DNA of 64,000 nucleotides, taken from Providencia rettgeri. GTDB lineage: Bacteria > Pseudomonadota > Gammaproteobacteria > Enterobacterales > Enterobacteriaceae. Both the position numbers and the translations under genes were made by a program. Below, piece after piece: positions 30,378-40,717 of the stretch. Under the pieces are notes generated by a model, which did not search any database, was not told the origin of the DNA, and saw nothing but the letters and a program-made list of their open reading frames with translations. Every line of letters begins with the position of its first letter. Positions within the stretch are counted from its first letter, which is position 1. The stretch lies in assembly GCF_041075285.1 (NCBI RefSeq), contig NZ_CP163512.1:2790001-2854000 (forward strand), read 5' to 3'.

Positions 30378-31361
30378 ATGAAAGCTCTCGTCCTAAATCA
30401 ATCAGATGAAAAAATCGTTGCAAATATCCAACATCTGACAACCGAAATGCTACCTGCCGGGGATATTATAGTCGATATTCACTGGTCTACACTCAATTAT
30501 AAAGATGCACTAGCCATTAATGGTAAAGCCGGCGTTGTCAGGCAATATCCGATGGTGCCGGGAATCGATTTTTCCGGAGTGATCCACCACAGTGAAGACC
30601 CACGATTTCAAGTTGGACAACATGTTTTATTGACAGGCTGGGGAGTGGGTGAAACCCATTGGGGTGGTTTAGCATCCCAAGCTCGTGTTCCTGCGAATTA
30701 CTTAACGCCCCTGCCAGAGCAACTCTCTTTAAAACAAGCCATGATTATTGGTACAGCCGGTTTCACCGCCATGCTGTGTGTGAATGCACTGGAAGAGGCA
30801 GGGATTACGCCAGATAAAGGCGAAGTTGTCGTCAGTGGCGCAAGTGGCGGTGTCGGTAGCACTGCGGTTCAACTACTCTCTTTATTAGGTTATGACGTAG
30901 TCGCGATTTCAGGGCGTGAAGAAAATAACGCATATTTGCAAAAGTTAGGCGCTAAGCGTGTGCTACCACGCAGTGATTTCACTCATCCTGCCAAACCGCT
31001 TGATAAACAGCTTTGGGCGGGCGCTATTGATACCGTTGGTGGAGAGATATTAGCGAACCTGCTAGCACAAACCCATTACAATGGAGCCGTTGCCGCCTGT
31101 GGCTTAGCCGGTGGATTTAACTTACCAACCAGTGTGATGCCATTTATTTTACGTAATGTCCGCTTGCAAGGTGTCGATTCTGTTTATTTCCCTGCGGCTA
31201 AGCGTGCGAAAGTCTGGGAGCGTCTTGCTCAATTGCTGCCCGCCTCTTTTTATGAGCAAGTTTGCTCTGAAATCAAATTAGAAGATGCCGCAGAATATGC
31301 CAAAAAACTGTTAAAAAATGAAATCACTGGACGCACCCTCGTCAATCTTTGCGAAAAATAA
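30378..31361 (+). CDS. acuI: Acrylyl-CoA reductase-type MDR protein AcuI (YhdH)
   Basis: A 327-residue zinc-independent medium-chain dehydrogenase/reductase of the AcuI/YhdH family, which reduces acryloyl-CoA to propionyl-CoA with NADPH and guards against this reactive intermediate. Motifs: NYKDALAINGKAGVVR, PGIDFSGVI, and the nucleotide-binding GASGGVGSTAVQLL. It is preceded by a clear AGGAG and is next to mreB as in E. coli. Confidence 0.93.
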   Translation: MKALVLNQSDEKIVANIQHLTTEMLPAGDIIVDIHWSTLNYKDALAINGKAGVVRQYPMVPGIDFSGVIHHSEDPRFQVGQHVLLTGWGVGETHWGGLASQARVPANYLTPLPEQLSLKQAMIIGTAGFTAMLCVNALEEAGITPDKGEVVVSGASGGVGSTAVQLLSLLGYDVVAISGREENNAYLQKLGAKRVLPRSDFTHPAKPLDKQLWAGAIDTVGGEILANLLAQTHYNGAVAACGLAGGFNLPTSVMPFILRNVRLQGVDSVYFPAAKRAKVWERLAQLLPASFYEQVCSEIKLEDAAEYAKKLLKNEITGRTLVNLCEK

Positions 31362-31592
31362 CGGAATACGTGCGGCTCTCTGGCAAAAATAGGGATTACC
31401 GCACATTTCACAAAATAAATTCGGGTAATTTCTCTGATAAGACCAGTATTTTGCTGCTATATGCCACGAAATAATTATAATAGCGTCCTTTGTCAGTAGA
31501 AATTCCATTTATTTTTATGATAAAAGATGACAAACGCTCAACATCGCGTTATGTTGTCGGACTATTGATTTATCGTCGGAGTTAGCAGCATA

Positions 31593-32057
31593 ATGGCAGA
31601 AGATATTCACATTTTACTCTTGAACGGGCCAAACCTGAACCTGCTAGGTACACGGGAGCCAGACAAGTACGGTAACCAAACACTTGCAGATATCGTCGCC
31701 AAATTAGACGTCGAAGCGGGCCAGTTAGGTGTAAAATTGAGTCATTTTCAATCAAATGCAGAACATGAACTCATTGATAGGATTCATGCTGCGCGCCATG
31801 ATGTTGATTTTATTCTTATTAACCCGGCAGCATTCACACATACCAGTGTAGCGCTACGTGATGCATTACTGGCGGTGTGCCTCCCGTTTATCGAGATCCA
31901 CCTGTCTAATGTTCACGCGAGAGAACCATTTCGCCAACATTCTTATTTCTCCGATATGGCAGTCGGTGTAATTTGTGGTCTAGGTGCAGACGGTTATCGT
32001 TTTGCTTTACAAGCAGCGGTTAACCGCGTGCGCCTAATTAATTCAATCCAAATATAA
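31593..32057 (+). CDS. aroQ: Type II 3-dehydroquinate dehydratase AroQ
   Basis: A 154-residue type II dehydroquinase of the shikimate pathway. Catalytic tyrosine and arginine lie in [12 protein letters not shown], and the later [16 protein letters not shown] and [14 protein letters not shown] carry the active-site asparagine, histidines and arginine. It starts the aroQ-accB-accC series. E. coli itself uses the type I enzyme AroD. Confidence 0.96.
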   Translation: MAEDIHILLLNGPNLNLLGTREPDKYGNQTLADIVAKLDVEAGQLGVKLSHFQSNAEHELIDRIHAARHDVDFILINPAAFTHTSVALRDALLAVCLPFIEIHLSNVHAREPFRQHSYFSDMAVGVICGLGADGYRFALQAAVNRVRLINSIQI

Positions 32058-32075
32058 GAGTACGGAATCATATCC

Positions 32076-32546
32076 ATGGATATTCGTAAAATTAAAAAGC
32101 TGATCGAGCTGGTCGAAGAGTCTGGCATTTCTGAACTGGAAATTTCTGAAGGTGAAGAGTCAGTACGCATTAGCCGAGTTTCCCCAGCTTCTCAGGTTAT
32201 GGCTGCACCTCAACAATTTTACTCAGCGCCAGTTGCACAACAACCGGCACTAGCAAGTGCAGTAGCGCCATCAGAAGCAATGGCAACACCTGCAGCGCCG
32301 GCAGCGGTTGCAGGGCACCAAGTTCGTTCACCTATGGTAGGAACGTTCTACCGTGCGCCAAGCCCAGAAGCGAAACCATTCGTTGAAATTGGTCAAACTG
32401 TTAGCGTTGGTGACCCACTTTGCATCGTTGAAGCGATGAAAATGATGAACCAAATTGAAGCAGACAAAGCTGGCGTTGTTAAAGCCATTCTGTTGCAAAA
32501 CGGTGATGCAGTAGAATTTGACGAGCCATTAGTTGTCATCGAATAA
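32076..32546 (+). CDS. accB: Biotin carboxyl carrier protein AccB
   Basis: A 156-residue subunit of acetyl-CoA carboxylase. The biotinylated lysine is K122 in EAMKM; an alanine/proline-rich linker (about 40-80) precedes the biotinyl domain. It is followed by accC after 12 bases. Confidence 0.97.
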   Translation: MDIRKIKKLIELVEESGISELEISEGEESVRISRVSPASQVMAAPQQFYSAPVAQQPALASAVAPSEAMATPAAPAAVAGHQVRSPMVGTFYRAPSPEAKPFVEIGQTVSVGDPLCIVEAMKMMNQIEADKAGVVKAILLQNGDAVEFDEPLVVIE

Positions 32547-32558
32547 CGAGGCGTCTCC

Positions 32559-33905
32559 ATGCTGGAAAAAATTGTCATCGCAAACCGCGGTGAAATCGCA
32601 CTACGTATTTTGCGTGCCTGTAAAGAGTTAGGCATCAAAGCGGTCGCGGTTCACTCCACGGCTGATAGCGATCTAAAACATGTGTTGCTGGCTGATGAAA
32701 CAATTTGTATCGGCCCAGCAGCCTCTGCAAAAAGTTACTTGAATATCCCTGCGATTATCTCCGCAGCAGAAATTTCAGGCGCACAAGCGATCCATCCCGG
32801 ATACGGTTTCTTGGCTGAAAACGCAGATTTTGCAGAACAAGTTGAAAACTCAGGCTTTACTTTTATTGGCCCTAAAGCTGAAACCATCCGCCTAATGGGT
32901 GACAAAGTTTCTGCGATTAACGCAATGAAAAAAGCCGGAGTTCCGTGCGTTCCAGGATCTGATGGTCCATTAGGTAACGACACAGAAAAAAATAAAACCA
33001 TTGCAAAACGCATCGGTTACCCTGTGATCATTAAAGCTTCTGGTGGCGGTGGTGGTCGTGGTATGCGTGTAGTTCGTAACGAAAAAGATTTGGAATCTTC
33101 CATCAATCTGACACGTGCAGAGGCAAAAGCGGCTTTTAATAACGACATGGTTTACATGGAAAAATACCTTGAAAACCCACGTCATATTGAAATCCAAGTC
33201 ATGGCCGATGGTCAAGGCAATGCGGTTTATTTAGCTGAACGTGACTGTTCAATGCAACGTCGCCACCAAAAAGTGGTTGAAGAAGCGCCAGCACCGGGTA
33301 TCACGCCTGAAATTCGCCGTAATATCGGTGAACGTTGTGCAAACGCGTGTATTGAAATCGGTTATCGTGGTGCGGGTACCTTTGAATTCCTGTTTGAAAA
33401 CGGTGAATTCTACTTTATCGAAATGAATACTCGTATTCAGGTTGAGCACCCAGTAACTGAGATGATCACCGGTGTTGACTTAATCAAAGAGCAATTACGT
33501 ATTGCCTCAGGTTTACCGTTATCGGTGAAACAGGAAGATATCGTAGTTCACGGCCATGCTGTTGAGTGCCGTATCAACGCTGAAGACCCGAAAACCTTTA
33601 TTCCTAGCCCCGGTAAAATTACACGTTTCCACTCTCCAGGTGGTTTTGGTGTACGTTGGGAATCTCATATTTACGCTGGCTATACCGTGCCGCCGTACTA
33701 TGACTCAATGATCGGTAAACTGATCACCTACGGTGAAACTCGTGAAATCGCAATTTCTCGCATGAAAAATGCATTAAACGAGCTGATCGTTGATGGTATT
33801 AAAACCAACATCGAACTGCACCAAATGATCATGAACGATGAAAACTTCCAAAAAGGTGGAACTAACATCCACTACTTAGAGAAAAAACTGGGCATTTCTG
33901 AGTGA
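32559..33905 (+). CDS. accC: Biotin carboxylase AccC
   Basis: A 448-residue ATP-grasp biotin carboxylase. Landmarks: N-terminal [14 protein letters not shown], glycine-rich ATP loop [14 protein letters not shown] (about 159), catalytic region [14 protein letters not shown]. Same length class as E. coli AccC. A strong terminator follows. Confidence 0.98.
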   Translation: MLEKIVIANRGEIALRILRACKELGIKAVAVHSTADSDLKHVLLADETICIGPAASAKSYLNIPAIISAAEISGAQAIHPGYGFLAENADFAEQVENSGFTFIGPKAETIRLMGDKVSAINAMKKAGVPCVPGSDGPLGNDTEKNKTIAKRIGYPVIIKASGGGGGRGMRVVRNEKDLESSINLTRAEAKAAFNNDMVYMEKYLENPRHIEIQVMADGQGNAVYLAERDCSMQRRHQKVVEEAPAPGITPEIRRNIGERCANACIEIGYRGAGTFEFLFENGEFYFIEMNTRIQVEHPVTEMITGVDLIKEQLRIASGLPLSVKQEDIVVHGHAVECRINAEDPKTFIPSPGKITRFHSPGGFGVRWESHIYAGYTVPPYYDSMIGKLITYGETREIAISRMKNALNELIVDGIKTNIELHQMIMNDENFQKGGTNIHYLEKKLGISE

Positions 33906-33937
33906 TCTTGAAATTGTCTGTTTGACTCATCGTTAAT

Positions 33938-33972
33938 AAATGCCGCGAAGCTCTGCTCTGCGGCATTTTTTT
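33938..33972 (+). terminator. Terminator of accBC
   Basis: ATGCCGC and GCGGCAT form a stem around a 13-base loop, followed by TTTTTTTACG. It lies 33 bases past the accC stop codon. Confidence 0.85.
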
Positions 33973-34079
33973 ACGTTAAACCCCTTTTCTCATACTTTTC
34001 TTCTGCTTTTTTTACACTCTACCTGCGGATTATCGTACAATCCCTGATTATTTTTTATGTGAGTAAGGAGGAATAACGG

Positions 34080-34322
34080 ATGGACAAACGTTTTCTTCAA
34101 TCCAATAAGGAAGCGCGTTGGTCTCTTTATTTGACCATCGCATACATGATAGGTTGGATAATTAGCGCCTACCTACCTGATAATACGCGTGGTGTCACTG
34201 GTCTACCGTTATGGTTTGAATGGTCATGCCTTATTGTACCCGTCATCTTTATTTTGCTCTGTATCATGATGGTCAAAATCATTTTTAAAGATATCTCTCT
34301 GGAGGAGAAGGATGCAGATTGA
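34080..34322 (+). CDS. yhdT: DUF997 membrane protein YhdT
   Basis: An 80-residue membrane protein with two helices (about 17-36 and 50-70), always found before panF in enterobacteria. It probably assists or regulates PanF; the function is not established. Start follows GGAGGAATAACGG. It overlaps panF by 11 bases. Confidence 0.92.
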   Translation: MDKRFLQSNKEARWSLYLTIAYMIGWIISAYLPDNTRGVTGLPLWFEWSCLIVPVIFILLCIMMVKIIFKDISLEEKDAD

Positions 34323-35751
34323 AGTGCTTCTCCCTCTTATTGGTTACCTAACACTGGTTTTCCTGTTATCTGTCTATGCCTATAAAAAACGGACGAAAGG
34401 GGAATTCCTTAATGAGTATTTTTTAGGTAACCGTTCCATGGGGGGATTTGTCCTTGCCATGACCATTACAGCAACCTATATTAGCGCCAGCTCATTTATC
34501 GGTGGCCCGGGGGCCGCTTATAAATACGGTCTAGGTTGGGTGCTGCTTGCGATGATCCAACTGCCGGCTATTTGGTTGTCTCTCGGAGTATTAGGGAAAA
34601 AGTTCGCGATCTTAGCTCGTCGCTATAATGCGGTGACCCTTAACGATATGTTATATGCTCGTTACCAAAGCCGCTTTTTAGTCTGGTTCGCCAGTATTAG
34701 CCTATTAATCGCTTTCTTTGGCGCGATGACGGTACAATTTATTGGTGGGGCAAGGCTACTCGAAACCGCAGCAGGTATCCCCTACACTTATGGGCTAATC
34801 ATCTTTGGCGTCTCTATCGCGCTGTACACTGCGATTGGTGGGTTTAGGGCAAGTGTGCTAAATGACGCCTTACAAGGGCTTGTCATGCTGCTCGGTACAG
34901 TGATTTTACTTGTTGCCATTATTTATCATGCAGGTGGTCTCCCTGCTGCCATTGAAAAAATGCAATCCATTGACCCGAAGCTGGTCTCTCCAGAAGGTGC
35001 TGATAACATACTAAGTACGCCATTCTTAGCCTCATTTTGGATCCTCGTTTGCTTTGGTGTTATCGGTTTACCGCATACAGCGGTGCGTTGTATTTCCTAC
35101 AAAGACAGTAAGGCTGTTCATCGTGGTATTATTCTAGGCACCATCGTGATGGCGGTATTAATGTTTGGTATGCATTTTGCGGGCGCATTAGGCAGAGCAA
35201 TACTCCCTGATCTAACCATCCCTGACCAAGTGATCCCGACCTTGATGGTACAAGTGCTGCCGCCTTTCGCTGCGGGAATTTTCTTGGCAGCGCCGATGGC
35301 AGCAATTATGTCGACCATCAACGCACAATTATTACAATCTTCAGCAACCATTGTGAAAGACATCTATTTAAATAGCGTGCCTACACAAATGACAAATGAG
35401 AAACGACTCGCTCGGATTTCCAGTCTTTCAACCCTAGTCTTAGGTGCATTACTTTTAATTGCGGCTTGGAACCCACCGCAAATGATTATCTGGCTAAATT
35501 TATTGGCCTTTGGTGGTCTAGAAGCTGTTTTCTTATGGCCATTAATACTCGGCCTGTATTGGGAAAAAGCCAATGGGACAGGGGCAATTAGTGGCATGGT
35601 GGTGGGTGGCGTGAGTTACGCCGTACTAGCAAGCTTTAAAATTGAGATTATGGATTTCCATGCCATCGTTCCATCATTGATTTTCAGCCTTGTTGCTTTT
35701 TTAGTCGGTAACCTTTTTGGCAAAAAAAACGTACAATTAGCAACACATTAA
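34312..35751 (+). CDS. panF: Sodium/pantothenate symporter PanF
   Basis: A 479-residue member of the sodium/solute symporter family with about 13 membrane helices. It imports pantothenate for coenzyme A synthesis. Family landmarks: GNRSMGGFVLAMTITATYISASSFIGGPG and SYKDSKAVHRGIILG. Overlap with yhdT indicates coupled translation. Confidence 0.95.
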   Translation: MQIEVLLPLIGYLTLVFLLSVYAYKKRTKGEFLNEYFLGNRSMGGFVLAMTITATYISASSFIGGPGAAYKYGLGWVLLAMIQLPAIWLSLGVLGKKFAILARRYNAVTLNDMLYARYQSRFLVWFASISLLIAFFGAMTVQFIGGARLLETAAGIPYTYGLIIFGVSIALYTAIGGFRASVLNDALQGLVMLLGTVILLVAIIYHAGGLPAAIEKMQSIDPKLVSPEGADNILSTPFLASFWILVCFGVIGLPHTAVRCISYKDSKAVHRGIILGTIVMAVLMFGMHFAGALGRAILPDLTIPDQVIPTLMVQVLPPFAAGIFLAAPMAAIMSTINAQLLQSSATIVKDIYLNSVPTQMTNEKRLARISSLSTLVLGALLLIAAWNPPQMIIWLNLLAFGGLEAVFLWPLILGLYWEKANGTGAISGMVVGGVSYAVLASFKIEIMDFHAIVPSLIFSLVAFLVGNLFGKKNVQLATH

Positions 35752-35789
35752 CTGTTTAACGAATACCTATTTTGAAATAAGAGACGAAT

Positions 35790-36674
35790 ATGCCTTGGAT
35801 ACAAATTAGAATTAACTCAACAGGTCAGCAAGCGGAAGCGCTCGGTGATGAGCTGATAGAAGCAGGGGCGGTATCCGTCACGTTTCAAGACAGCCACGAC
35901 ACGCCTGTTTTTGAACCTCTACCGGGGGAAACTCGTCTGTGGGGTGACACTGATGTTATAGGTCTATTTGACGCAGAGACGGAGATGAAATTCGTTGTTG
36001 CTCAATTAGAAAATAGCCCTCTGCTTGGTGCAGGCTTTACCCATAAAATCGAACAGTTAGAAGATAAAGATTGGGAAAGAGAGTGGATGGATAACTTCCA
36101 CCCAATGCGCTTTGGTGAACGTTTGTGGATCTGCCCTAGCTGGCGAGAGGTTCCCGATCCAACCGCTGTTAACGTGATGCTTGATCCCGGCTTAGCATTC
36201 GGTACAGGGACACATCCAACAACTTCGTTGTGCTTACAATGGCTTGATAGCCTTGATTTAAAAGGTAAAACTGTAATCGACTTTGGTTGTGGTTCGGGTA
36301 TTTTAGCGATTGCCGCTCTCAAACTCGGCGCTGCTCATGCGATAGGGATCGATATTGATCCTCAGGCTATTACCGCAAGCCGTGATAATGCGCAGCGTAA
36401 CGGCGTTTCAGAACGTTTATCTCTCTACTTACCCAAAGACCAACCCCAAGACCTACAAGCCGATGTCGTCGTGGCTAACATCCTTGCAGGCCCATTACGT
36501 GAATTAGCACCAATGATTAGCGTGTTACCACGTGCAGGTGGGTTACTTGGTCTTTCTGGCGTTCTCGCAACACAAGCGGAAGGGGTCGCTGATGCTTATC
36601 GCCCATCCTTTGAAATCGACCCTGTTGCAGAGAAAGAAGAATGGTGCCGAATCACCGGTGTCAAGCATTTTTAG
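35790..36674 (+). CDS. prmA: Ribosomal protein L11 methyltransferase PrmA
   Basis: A 294-residue SAM-dependent methyltransferase that trimethylates ribosomal protein L11. Motif I is [19 protein letters not shown] (about 163); the motif NILAGPL is family-typical. The N-terminal substrate-recognition domain begins [20 protein letters not shown]. It lies between panF and dusB-fis as in E. coli. Confidence 0.96.
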   Translation: MPWIQIRINSTGQQAEALGDELIEAGAVSVTFQDSHDTPVFEPLPGETRLWGDTDVIGLFDAETEMKFVVAQLENSPLLGAGFTHKIEQLEDKDWEREWMDNFHPMRFGERLWICPSWREVPDPTAVNVMLDPGLAFGTGTHPTTSLCLQWLDSLDLKGKTVIDFGCGSGILAIAALKLGAAHAIGIDIDPQAITASRDNAQRNGVSERLSLYLPKDQPQDLQADVVVANILAGPLRELAPMISVLPRAGGLLGLSGVLATQAEGVADAYRPSFEIDPVAEKEEWCRITGVKHF

Positions 36675-36923
36675 CAGAAATATTCTAAAAATCAGAGAAT
36701 AATTTCTTTGAAAATAACGGCAGAATAGATTATCTTATAGCTCAAATATTGCTCAGTTGCTGGCGATAATCTGTTCTGCACGAGATTTGAACAGTACAAC
36801 AGTTATTTTAATAAATGGTTATAGAAATATCTTAACTAACTGTTAAATATAACTAATTTTAAAATTGCAAAAATGCAAGATAAAAAAATTAGTGATAAAT
36901 AACCGTTTGCTCAAAGTTTGTCC

Positions 36924-36960
36924 TTTCATATCTCGTAAAAAATGCGTAATATACGCGCCC
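36924..36960 (+). promoter_or_regulatory. dusB-fis promoter
   Basis: TTTCAT (36924-36929), a 17-base spacer and TAATAT (36947-36952) are followed by the GC-rich discriminator ACGCGCCC. This layout matches the growth-rate- and ppGpp-controlled dusB-fis promoter of enterobacteria. The rest of the 36675-36990 gap holds no gene and probably carries Fis and CRP sites. Confidence 0.7.
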
Positions 36961-36990
36961 TTGCAGTCACAGTATGGCCCCCATTTAGAT

Positions 36991-37974
36991 ATGCGAATCG
37001 GACAATATCAGTTGAGAAACTGTCTTATTGCTGCCCCCATGGCAGGCATTACAGATAAACCGTTTAGGTCACTCTGTTATGACATGGGCGCAGGGATGAC
37101 GGTATCGGAGATGCTTTCTTCTAATCCACAAGTTTGGAAGACTGACAAATCTAGGCTCAGAATGGTTCATCGTGATGAACTTGGGGTTCGTTCTGTACAA
37201 ATAGCTGGCAATGATCCCGATGAAATGGCTGCTGCGGCTCAAATCAACGTTGAGAGTGGCGCTCAGATCATCGATATCAATATGGGCTGTCCGGCTAAGA
37301 AAGTGAATCGTAAGCTTGCGGGCTCAGCACTGTTACGTTATCCAGATATCGTTAAATCGATTCTAGAAGGCGTTGTTAAGGCAGTGGATGTGCCTGTCAC
37401 CCTTAAGATCCGCACAGGCTGGTCACCTGAAGAACGAAACTGCATAGAGATTGCCAAATTGGCCGAAGATTGTGGCATTCAAGCTCTCACTATTCACGGC
37501 AGAACTAGAGCCTGTCTGTTTAATGGAGAAGCTGAATATGACAACATTCGGGCAGTTAAGCAGACTGTTACCATTCCGGTTATTGCCAATGGCGACATTA
37601 CTGACCCGCTTAAAGCCAGAGCAGTTCTAGACTACACAGGGGCAGATGCCTTGATGGTAGGAAGAGCCGCTCAGGGAAGACCCTGGATCTTTCGGGAAAT
37701 CCAGCATTATCTGGACACAGGTGAGCTATTGCCACCAATGCCTATGGCAGAGGTACAACGCATTATGCTCGCGCACGTACAGGAATTGCACGACTTTTAT
37801 GGTCAAGGCAAAGGAGCCCGTATCGCGCGCAAACATGTTTCTTGGTACTTAAAAGAACATGCACCTGATGACCAGTTTCGGCGCTCATTCAACGCCATTG
37901 AGGATGCCAGCGAACAGCTGGAGGTGTTGGAAGCATTTTTTGAAAATTTTTGCGTAAATAAAGATAAGAGCTGA
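36991..37974 (+). CDS. dusB: tRNA-dihydrouridine synthase DusB
   Basis: A 327-residue FMN enzyme that reduces specific uridines in tRNA. It has the TIM-barrel start [15 protein letters not shown], the catalytic cysteine in NMGCPAKKV (about 100), and the FMN phosphate loop ANGDI / [17 protein letters not shown] start it at 36991 ([11 protein letters not shown]); a far upstream ATG at 36865 would run through the promoter. It is co-transcribed with fis. Confidence 0.96.
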   Translation: MRIGQYQLRNCLIAAPMAGITDKPFRSLCYDMGAGMTVSEMLSSNPQVWKTDKSRLRMVHRDELGVRSVQIAGNDPDEMAAAAQINVESGAQIIDINMGCPAKKVNRKLAGSALLRYPDIVKSILEGVVKAVDVPVTLKIRTGWSPEERNCIEIAKLAEDCGIQALTIHGRTRACLFNGEAEYDNIRAVKQTVTIPVIANGDITDPLKARAVLDYTGADALMVGRAAQGRPWIFREIQHYLDTGELLPPMPMAEVQRIMLAHVQELHDFYGQGKGARIARKHVSWYLKEHAPDDQFRRSFNAIEDASEQLEVLEAFFENFCVNKDKS

Positions 37975-37981
37975 CAGAACT

Positions 37982-38278
37982 ATGTTCGAACAACGCGTAA
38001 ATTCTGACGTACTAACCGTTGCTACTGTAAATTCACAAGATCAAGTAACTCAAAAACCGTTACGTGATTCAGTTAAGCAAGCACTGAAGAACTATTTTGC
38101 TCAATTAAACAATCAAGATGTTAATGATTTATATGAGCTGGTATTGGCTGAAGTAGAACAGCCTTTGTTGGACATGGTTATGCAATATACCCGTGGAAAC
38201 CAGACCCGTGCAGCCCTGATGATGGGTATCAACCGTGGCACTCTGCGTAAGAAACTGAAAAAATACGGCATGAACTAA
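37982..38278 (+). CDS. fis: DNA-binding protein Fis
   Basis: A 98-residue nucleoid protein. From memory it differs from E. coli Fis at about two positions (A for S near residue 14, N for G near 44). The C-terminal helix-turn-helix is [21 protein letters not shown]. Fis bends DNA and activates stable-RNA genes. It starts 7 bases after dusB and is followed by a terminator. Confidence 0.98.
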   Translation: MFEQRVNSDVLTVATVNSQDQVTQKPLRDSVKQALKNYFAQLNNQDVNDLYELVLAEVEQPLLDMVMQYTRGNQTRAALMMGINRGTLRKKLKKYGMN

Positions 38279-38307
38279 TCCTAGTCGGTTAATGCAGTGT
38301 TTTTGTG

Positions 38308-38338
38308 AGCCCTCCCTGTGATGCAGTGAGGGCTTTTT
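38308..38338 (+). terminator. Terminator of dusB-fis
   Basis: AGCCCTC and GAGGGCT form a seven-base stem with a 13-base loop, followed by TTTTT. It lies 30 bases past the fis stop. Confidence 0.85.
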
Positions 38339-38359
38339 GCTACCTTAGGATTAATGAAA

Positions 38360-39916
38360 TTAAGCTATCTGTGCATGCAAATTAAACTGCTGAACCGCCT
38401 GCTGTAGCTCTTGTGTTTGCTGCTCAAGTGAGCTGGCAGCAGTTGCGACTTGTTCAACTAAAGAGGCATTTTGTTGTGTGACACTGTCCATTTGTGTGAT
38501 CGCTACGCCCACTTGTGCAATTCCTTTACTTTGCTCTTCAGAAGCTACCGTTATCTGTTTCATGATGGCTGTCACGTCATTGATACCTTGCAAAATAGTT
38601 TCCATGGTTTTACCCATTTCATTGACAAGCCCTGTTCCTTTTTCAACACAAGCTCCAGAATCGGCAATCAAACGTTCAATTTCCATTGCCGCATCGGCAC
38701 TGTGACTCGCTAACTTGCGCACCTCGGCTGCCACAACCATAAAACCACGACCATGTATCCCTGCTCTTGCGGCTTCAATAGAAGCATTTAACGCTAATAT
38801 ATTAGTTTGAAAACTAATATCGTTAATCATATTGATAATATCCGCAATTTTTTGCGAACTTTGTGAAATTTCCGCCATAGTCATCACCACTGACCCCACA
38901 ATTTCACTTCCTTTGTTAGCCACCACAAACGCCTCACTCGCTAATTGGTTAGCTTGGTGGGTATTTTCCATATTGAGCTGAACAGCAGCGGTGATCTGCT
39001 CCATACTTGCCGCCGTTTCTTCGAGTGCGGCGGCTTGCTCTTCTGTTCTCGATGAAAGGTCACTATTGCCATTTGAGATCTCACTGGCACCTAGATAAAT
39101 ATTTTCACTGCCTTGTCTGATCAAACTAACAGACTCTCTTAAATCATTACGCATTTCCTCCAGTAAAGGAAAGAGCCGGCCAACACAATTATGACCAAAA
39201 GGTTTAATGGGATGACTTAAATCCCCTTTCGCAATGTGTGAAAAATATTGTCTCAGTAAATCTAATGGCTTTTGCATCATCGCTGCCAAATAACGGTCGG
39301 TAAATATTAGCGTGATCACCCCTAAAACTGTCGCCATGATCATCACAATACGTGTGATGTTCATAACCTTATCAACGTGCTGCCGCGCACTATCAATCAA
39401 TCCTTCAGCCGATTGATTGAACTGGTTGATTGATGCACCAAATGTACGACTTAAAGCTGGTGTGACATTATGTGCATGAGCTAAATACTTTTGAGGATCA
39501 TTCTCTATCGCTAAAGCTAATTGAGGAGTCACACCGTTATCAAATAATGACTGCCAGCTATTAATTACCTGCTGTGATATTTCAGGATCCATTGGACCGG
39601 GGGAAATCGACTTCATTTGTTCTAAGTAGCCGCCCATTTTTTCCATGGCATCTTTCACTGGTGCATAATCTACGTCTTTTCCTTCATTTTTGCTTTCCAT
39701 TACGCGAGTTAATCGTGTCACAAAACGAAAGTATTGATCATTCCCCTGACTGAGTACTGTCATCTGTTTCACCAATTGCCTATCGATATCATTACCATCA
39801 GCAATCCGAGACAATGACCAACCACTATAAAGGCTGGTTCCCCCCAAGATCAGGCATAGAAGCCCTAATAAAACGAGCATAACAGCGCGAATTGAGTAGT
39901 TTCGAAGTTTCTGCAT
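38360..39916 (-). CDS. Methyl-accepting chemotaxis protein
   Basis: A 518-residue chemoreceptor with TM1 (about 12-34), a periplasmic four-helix-bundle ligand domain resembling the Tar type (about 36-190), TM2 (about 190-212), a HAMP domain, and the cytoplasmic signalling helices with the hairpin tip INDISFQTNILALNASIEAARAG. It ends in LHAQIA and lacks the C-terminal NWETF pentapeptide that tethers CheR/CheB, so it would be a low-abundance-type receptor. The ligand is unknown. A sigma-28-like promoter lies just upstream. Confidence 0.93.
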   Translation of the reverse strand: MQKLRNYSIRAVMLVLLGLLCLILGGTSLYSGWSLSRIADGNDIDRQLVKQMTVLSQGNDQYFRFVTRLTRVMESKNEGKDVDYAPVKDAMEKMGGYLEQMKSISPGPMDPEISQQVINSWQSLFDNGVTPQLALAIENDPQKYLAHAHNVTPALSRTFGASINQFNQSAEGLIDSARQHVDKVMNITRIVMIMATVLGVITLIFTDRYLAAMMQKPLDLLRQYFSHIAKGDLSHPIKPFGHNCVGRLFPLLEEMRNDLRESVSLIRQGSENIYLGASEISNGNSDLSSRTEEQAAALEETAASMEQITAAVQLNMENTHQANQLASEAFVVANKGSEIVGSVVMTMAEISQSSQKIADIINMINDISFQTNILALNASIEAARAGIHGRGFMVVAAEVRKLASHSADAAMEIERLIADSGACVEKGTGLVNEMGKTMETILQGINDVTAIMKQITVASEEQSKGIAQVGVAITQMDSVTQQNASLVEQVATAASSLEQQTQELQQAVQQFNLHAQIA

Positions 39917-39957
39917 AGAATTTCTCTTTTGGTGGGATAAAATGACGATATTTAACT

Positions 39958-39984
39958 TTATCGGCGATAAACAGAAAAAAATTA
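39958..39984 (-). promoter_or_regulatory. Sigma-28 (FliA) type promoter for the chemoreceptor
   Basis: On the minus strand TAATTTTT, an 11-base spacer and a perfect GCCGATAA match the flagellar class 3 promoter pattern (TAAAGTTT-N11-GCCGATAA), about 40 bases before the receptor start codon. This ties the receptor to flagellar expression. Confidence 0.75.
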
Positions 39985-40256
39985 GGCTGTTGTGTAGGTT
40001 AATTATTGTTCAAAAGAGACAAGATAAGTATAAATACCTATATTTCCAATAGGTTATTACTTTTTTTTAGAACAAATTAAGCTCATTCAATATTTCGAGT
40101 TAATTTCAAAAATTTGACATGAGTCTCGAAATAATACCAATGATTGAAAAATTTCAAGCTCGTGTTTAGCGTTCACCATATTTGGTATACGTCTGCATTG
40201 ATATAATAATTAATAGCTTTAAATTAATTCCAATGCATTATTAGTTTGCAGATTAA

Positions 40257-40655
40257 ATGAAAAGCCATATTTCATTAATAGAAATAAATCCTCATGTTGC
40301 AGGAGGTATGATTGATACTCTTTGCTTATTATCTACAGGCTTTGATCTTGTTCACTGCGACTTATCACACGTTGTTAAAAATATAGAGTACAAGCCCCAA
40401 GAAAAATTGAAACAGCTATTTTCTGCAATACGCTTGTTAATTACAGATAGGCAAGGCACCATTACAAAGCTACAAACACATTTTAATCTAATTAAACCGA
40501 TAATATATCAGCTTGTTCCCCCTCTTATTACAATTGCTAAACTAAAAGATAGCGATGATGGATGAGATTATGTAATTGCAACGGCTGATACCTTAGAGCT
40601 TGCTACTAAAGTAGCTGAAGATTCAATTAATAATATCGAAATGATATGCCGCTAG
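40257..40655 (+). pseudogene. TGA-interrupted hypothetical ORF
   Basis: An ATG frame runs 102 codons to a TGA at 40563-40565. The same frame then continues DYVIATADTLELATKVAEDSINNIEMICR-like (28-29 residues) to TAG at 40655. The part after the TGA looks as protein-like as the part before, so this may be a gene with one nonsense change, or a 102-residue gene followed by chance sequence. I recognise no family. The 39985-40256 stretch before it holds nothing else. Confidence 0.35.
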
Positions 40656-40689
40656 GTAAAAAAGGCACAGCAAACCCCGCTGTACCTTT
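40655..40689 (-). terminator. Terminator of the tna operon
   Basis: On the minus strand AAAGGTACAGC and GCTGTGCCTTT form an 11-base stem with one mismatch and a seven-base loop, followed by TTTTACC. It lies about 30 bases past the tnaB stop codon. Confidence 0.85.
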
Positions 40690-40717
40690 ACAGTTAGCTT
40701 AAAACAAAGTTGAAACA

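Noticed and set aside
32970..33215. 81-codon minus-strand ORF in accC
   Set aside because: Shadow of the accC glycine-rich region (gives TTTTT ATR composition).
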